From positions 372,001-436,000 of the forward strand of contig NZ_VYVA01000001.1 in the NCBI RefSeq assembly GCF_009193215.1: a DNA stretch of 64,000 nt, in the 5' to 3' direction. Below the pieces are notes generated by a model. That model did not search any database. It was not told the DNA's origin and saw only the letters and a list, made by a program, of their open reading frames with translations. This stretch comes from Flavicella marina. Lineage in GTDB: Bacteria > Bacteroidota > Bacteroidia > Flavobacteriales > Flavobacteriaceae. Of the stretch, positions 63,224 to 64,000 are shown one piece after another (within the stretch, counting starts at the first letter, position 1; every line of letters begins with the position of its first letter). The translations under genes and the position numbers were made by a program.

Positions 63224-64000
63224 ATGATTATGCAACCAACAACTCAACCTATCAAAAAAATTATTGGCTTTTCATTTTTTACGCTATTCATTGCGATTTT
63301 CACTTCTTGTGGGTCTTCTCAGTATTATGCTGAAAATCCTGATGGTATCTACCCAACTCCGAAAAACAAAAAATCAAATACAATTCAAGACACGAATAAT
63401 ACTTTTTCAAATGGTGTTGCAGATATTGAAGAAGATTTATATTACCAGAATCTTGAAAACAACGAGCAGCAGATAACTGACCAACCTACGATTATTGAAA
63501 ACAACTACACAACTGTGTATGTCAACAATGGTATTGAGCCTTATTGGGGTGGTTTTTATGCCCCATATTATTATGGGAACCCCTATTATAGTTTTCATTA
63601 CTTTTATACTCCTGTATATGCAACACCCTTTTACGGACATAATTACCGCTACCCAAACAACATCTACTATGGTAGAAGAAACACGTACAACTCAAACTAC
63701 TTAGCATCTTCTTCGAGAAACAAATACGACTCTAGAAGACTGTATAGCAATCGAAATAATTACAGCAGAGACTACACATCGTCTGTAAGAAGTAAAAGAA
63801 GCTCAAGCTACTACAAACCAACTTCTTCTAGAAGAAACTACAGCAGTTCAAACTCCAGTGCTCGCTATAAAAGATATACTAGTACTTCAAATAGATCAAA
63901 TTACAATACAAGAAGCTCTAGCACTTCTAATTCTTCAAGAAGTAGAAACTACAGTCGATCTTCAAATTCATCTAGCTCTAGAAGTTATACCCCAAGTAGA
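63224..64000 (+). CDS. Ser/Arg/Tyr/Asn-rich lipoprotein, cut by the window edge
   Basis: The frame is open from ATG 63224 (or 63230) to the last base, at least 259 codons. The start has a lipoprotein signal ending IFTSCGSS. Residues about 75-150 are rich in Tyr, Gly and Pro (EPYWGGFYAPYYYGNPYYS, in part), and from about 155 the chain is a low-complexity mix of Ser, Arg, Asn and Tyr (SSSRNKYDSRRLYSNRNNYS). Such basic surface lipoproteins are seen next to proS in flavobacteria and have no known function. Adhesion or matrix binding is a guess. It is divergent from proS. Confidence 0.7.
   Translation, partial: MIMQPTTQPIKKIIGFSFFTLFIAIFTSCGSSQYYAENPDGIYPTPKNKKSNTIQDTNNTFSNGVADIEEDLYYQNLENNEQQITDQPTIIENNYTTVYVNNGIEPYWGGFYAPYYYGNPYYSFHYFYTPVYATPFYGHNYRYPNNIYYGRRNTYNSNYLASSSRNKYDSRRLYSNRNNYSRDYTSSVRSKRSSSYYKPTSSRRNYSSSNSSARYKRYTSTSNRSNYNTRSSSTSNSSRSRNYSRSSNSSSSRSYTPSR

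Noticed and set aside
1-64000. CRISPR arrays, rRNA genes, insertion sequences, integrases, toxin-antitoxin pairs
   Set aside because: No regularly spaced repeats, no rRNA-like stretch, no transposase or integrase motif was found; the only long repeat is the tRNA-Glu/rpsT duplication.

Overview
The window comes from a marine flavobacterium (Bacteroidota, Flavobacteriaceae). Support for this: AT-rich DNA; a type IX secretion C-terminal sorting domain on a secreted glycosidase; SPII lipoproteins; promoters of the Bacteroidota form (TTG, about 19 bases, TAnnTTTG); weak Shine-Dalgarno sequences; and glycosidases of the kinds that attack red-algal galactans. The genus cannot be fixed from sequence alone; a carrageenan/porphyran degrader of the Wenyingzhuangia/Zobellia type would fit.

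Left accessory part (1-16456). A VOC protein, an AraC regulator and a GH16 lipoprotein lie beside a translationally coupled pair: a Tat-targeted FAD oxidoreductase and a protein with an FMN-attachment-like DxxSGAT motif. Then come outer-membrane barrels, a PAP2 phosphatase, an alpha-carbonic anhydrase broken by one in-frame TAA, and a CDF transporter. The block ends in a signalling module made of an ECF sigma factor (TIGR02999 type), a PP2C phosphatase, a charged coiled-coil protein and a transmembrane Ser/Thr kinase.

Core part (16535-52673). After tRNA-Arg, a DUF2007 protein and YqeY comes a compact dcw cluster on the minus strand (mraZ-rsmH-ftsL-ftsI-murE-mraY-murD-ftsW-murG-murC-ftsQ-ftsA-ftsZ). 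It starts at a promoter carrying three GTGG repeats spaced 10 bp, a textbook MraZ operator. It is followed by engB and rluA, an isoleucine/valine block (ilvD-ilvB-ilvN-ilvC, plus ilvA) divided by internal terminators, truA, a short leuA without its regulatory domain, the cysE-cysM pair, and trxB.

Right part (52698-64000). Two tRNA-Pro genes precede a polysaccharide block: a multidomain GH16 enzyme with a T9SS tail, and a two-gene operon encoding a 947-residue beta-propeller protein (candidate GH150 lambda-carrageenase) and a GH110 alpha-1,3-galactosidase. Together these suggest part of a lambda-carrageenan pathway. No SusC/SusD pair or sulfatase is in view. A 500-bp tandem duplication follows, each unit holding tRNA-Glu and rpsT with its own promoter. 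The window ends with proS and a Ser/Arg/Tyr/Asn-rich lipoprotein cut by the right edge.
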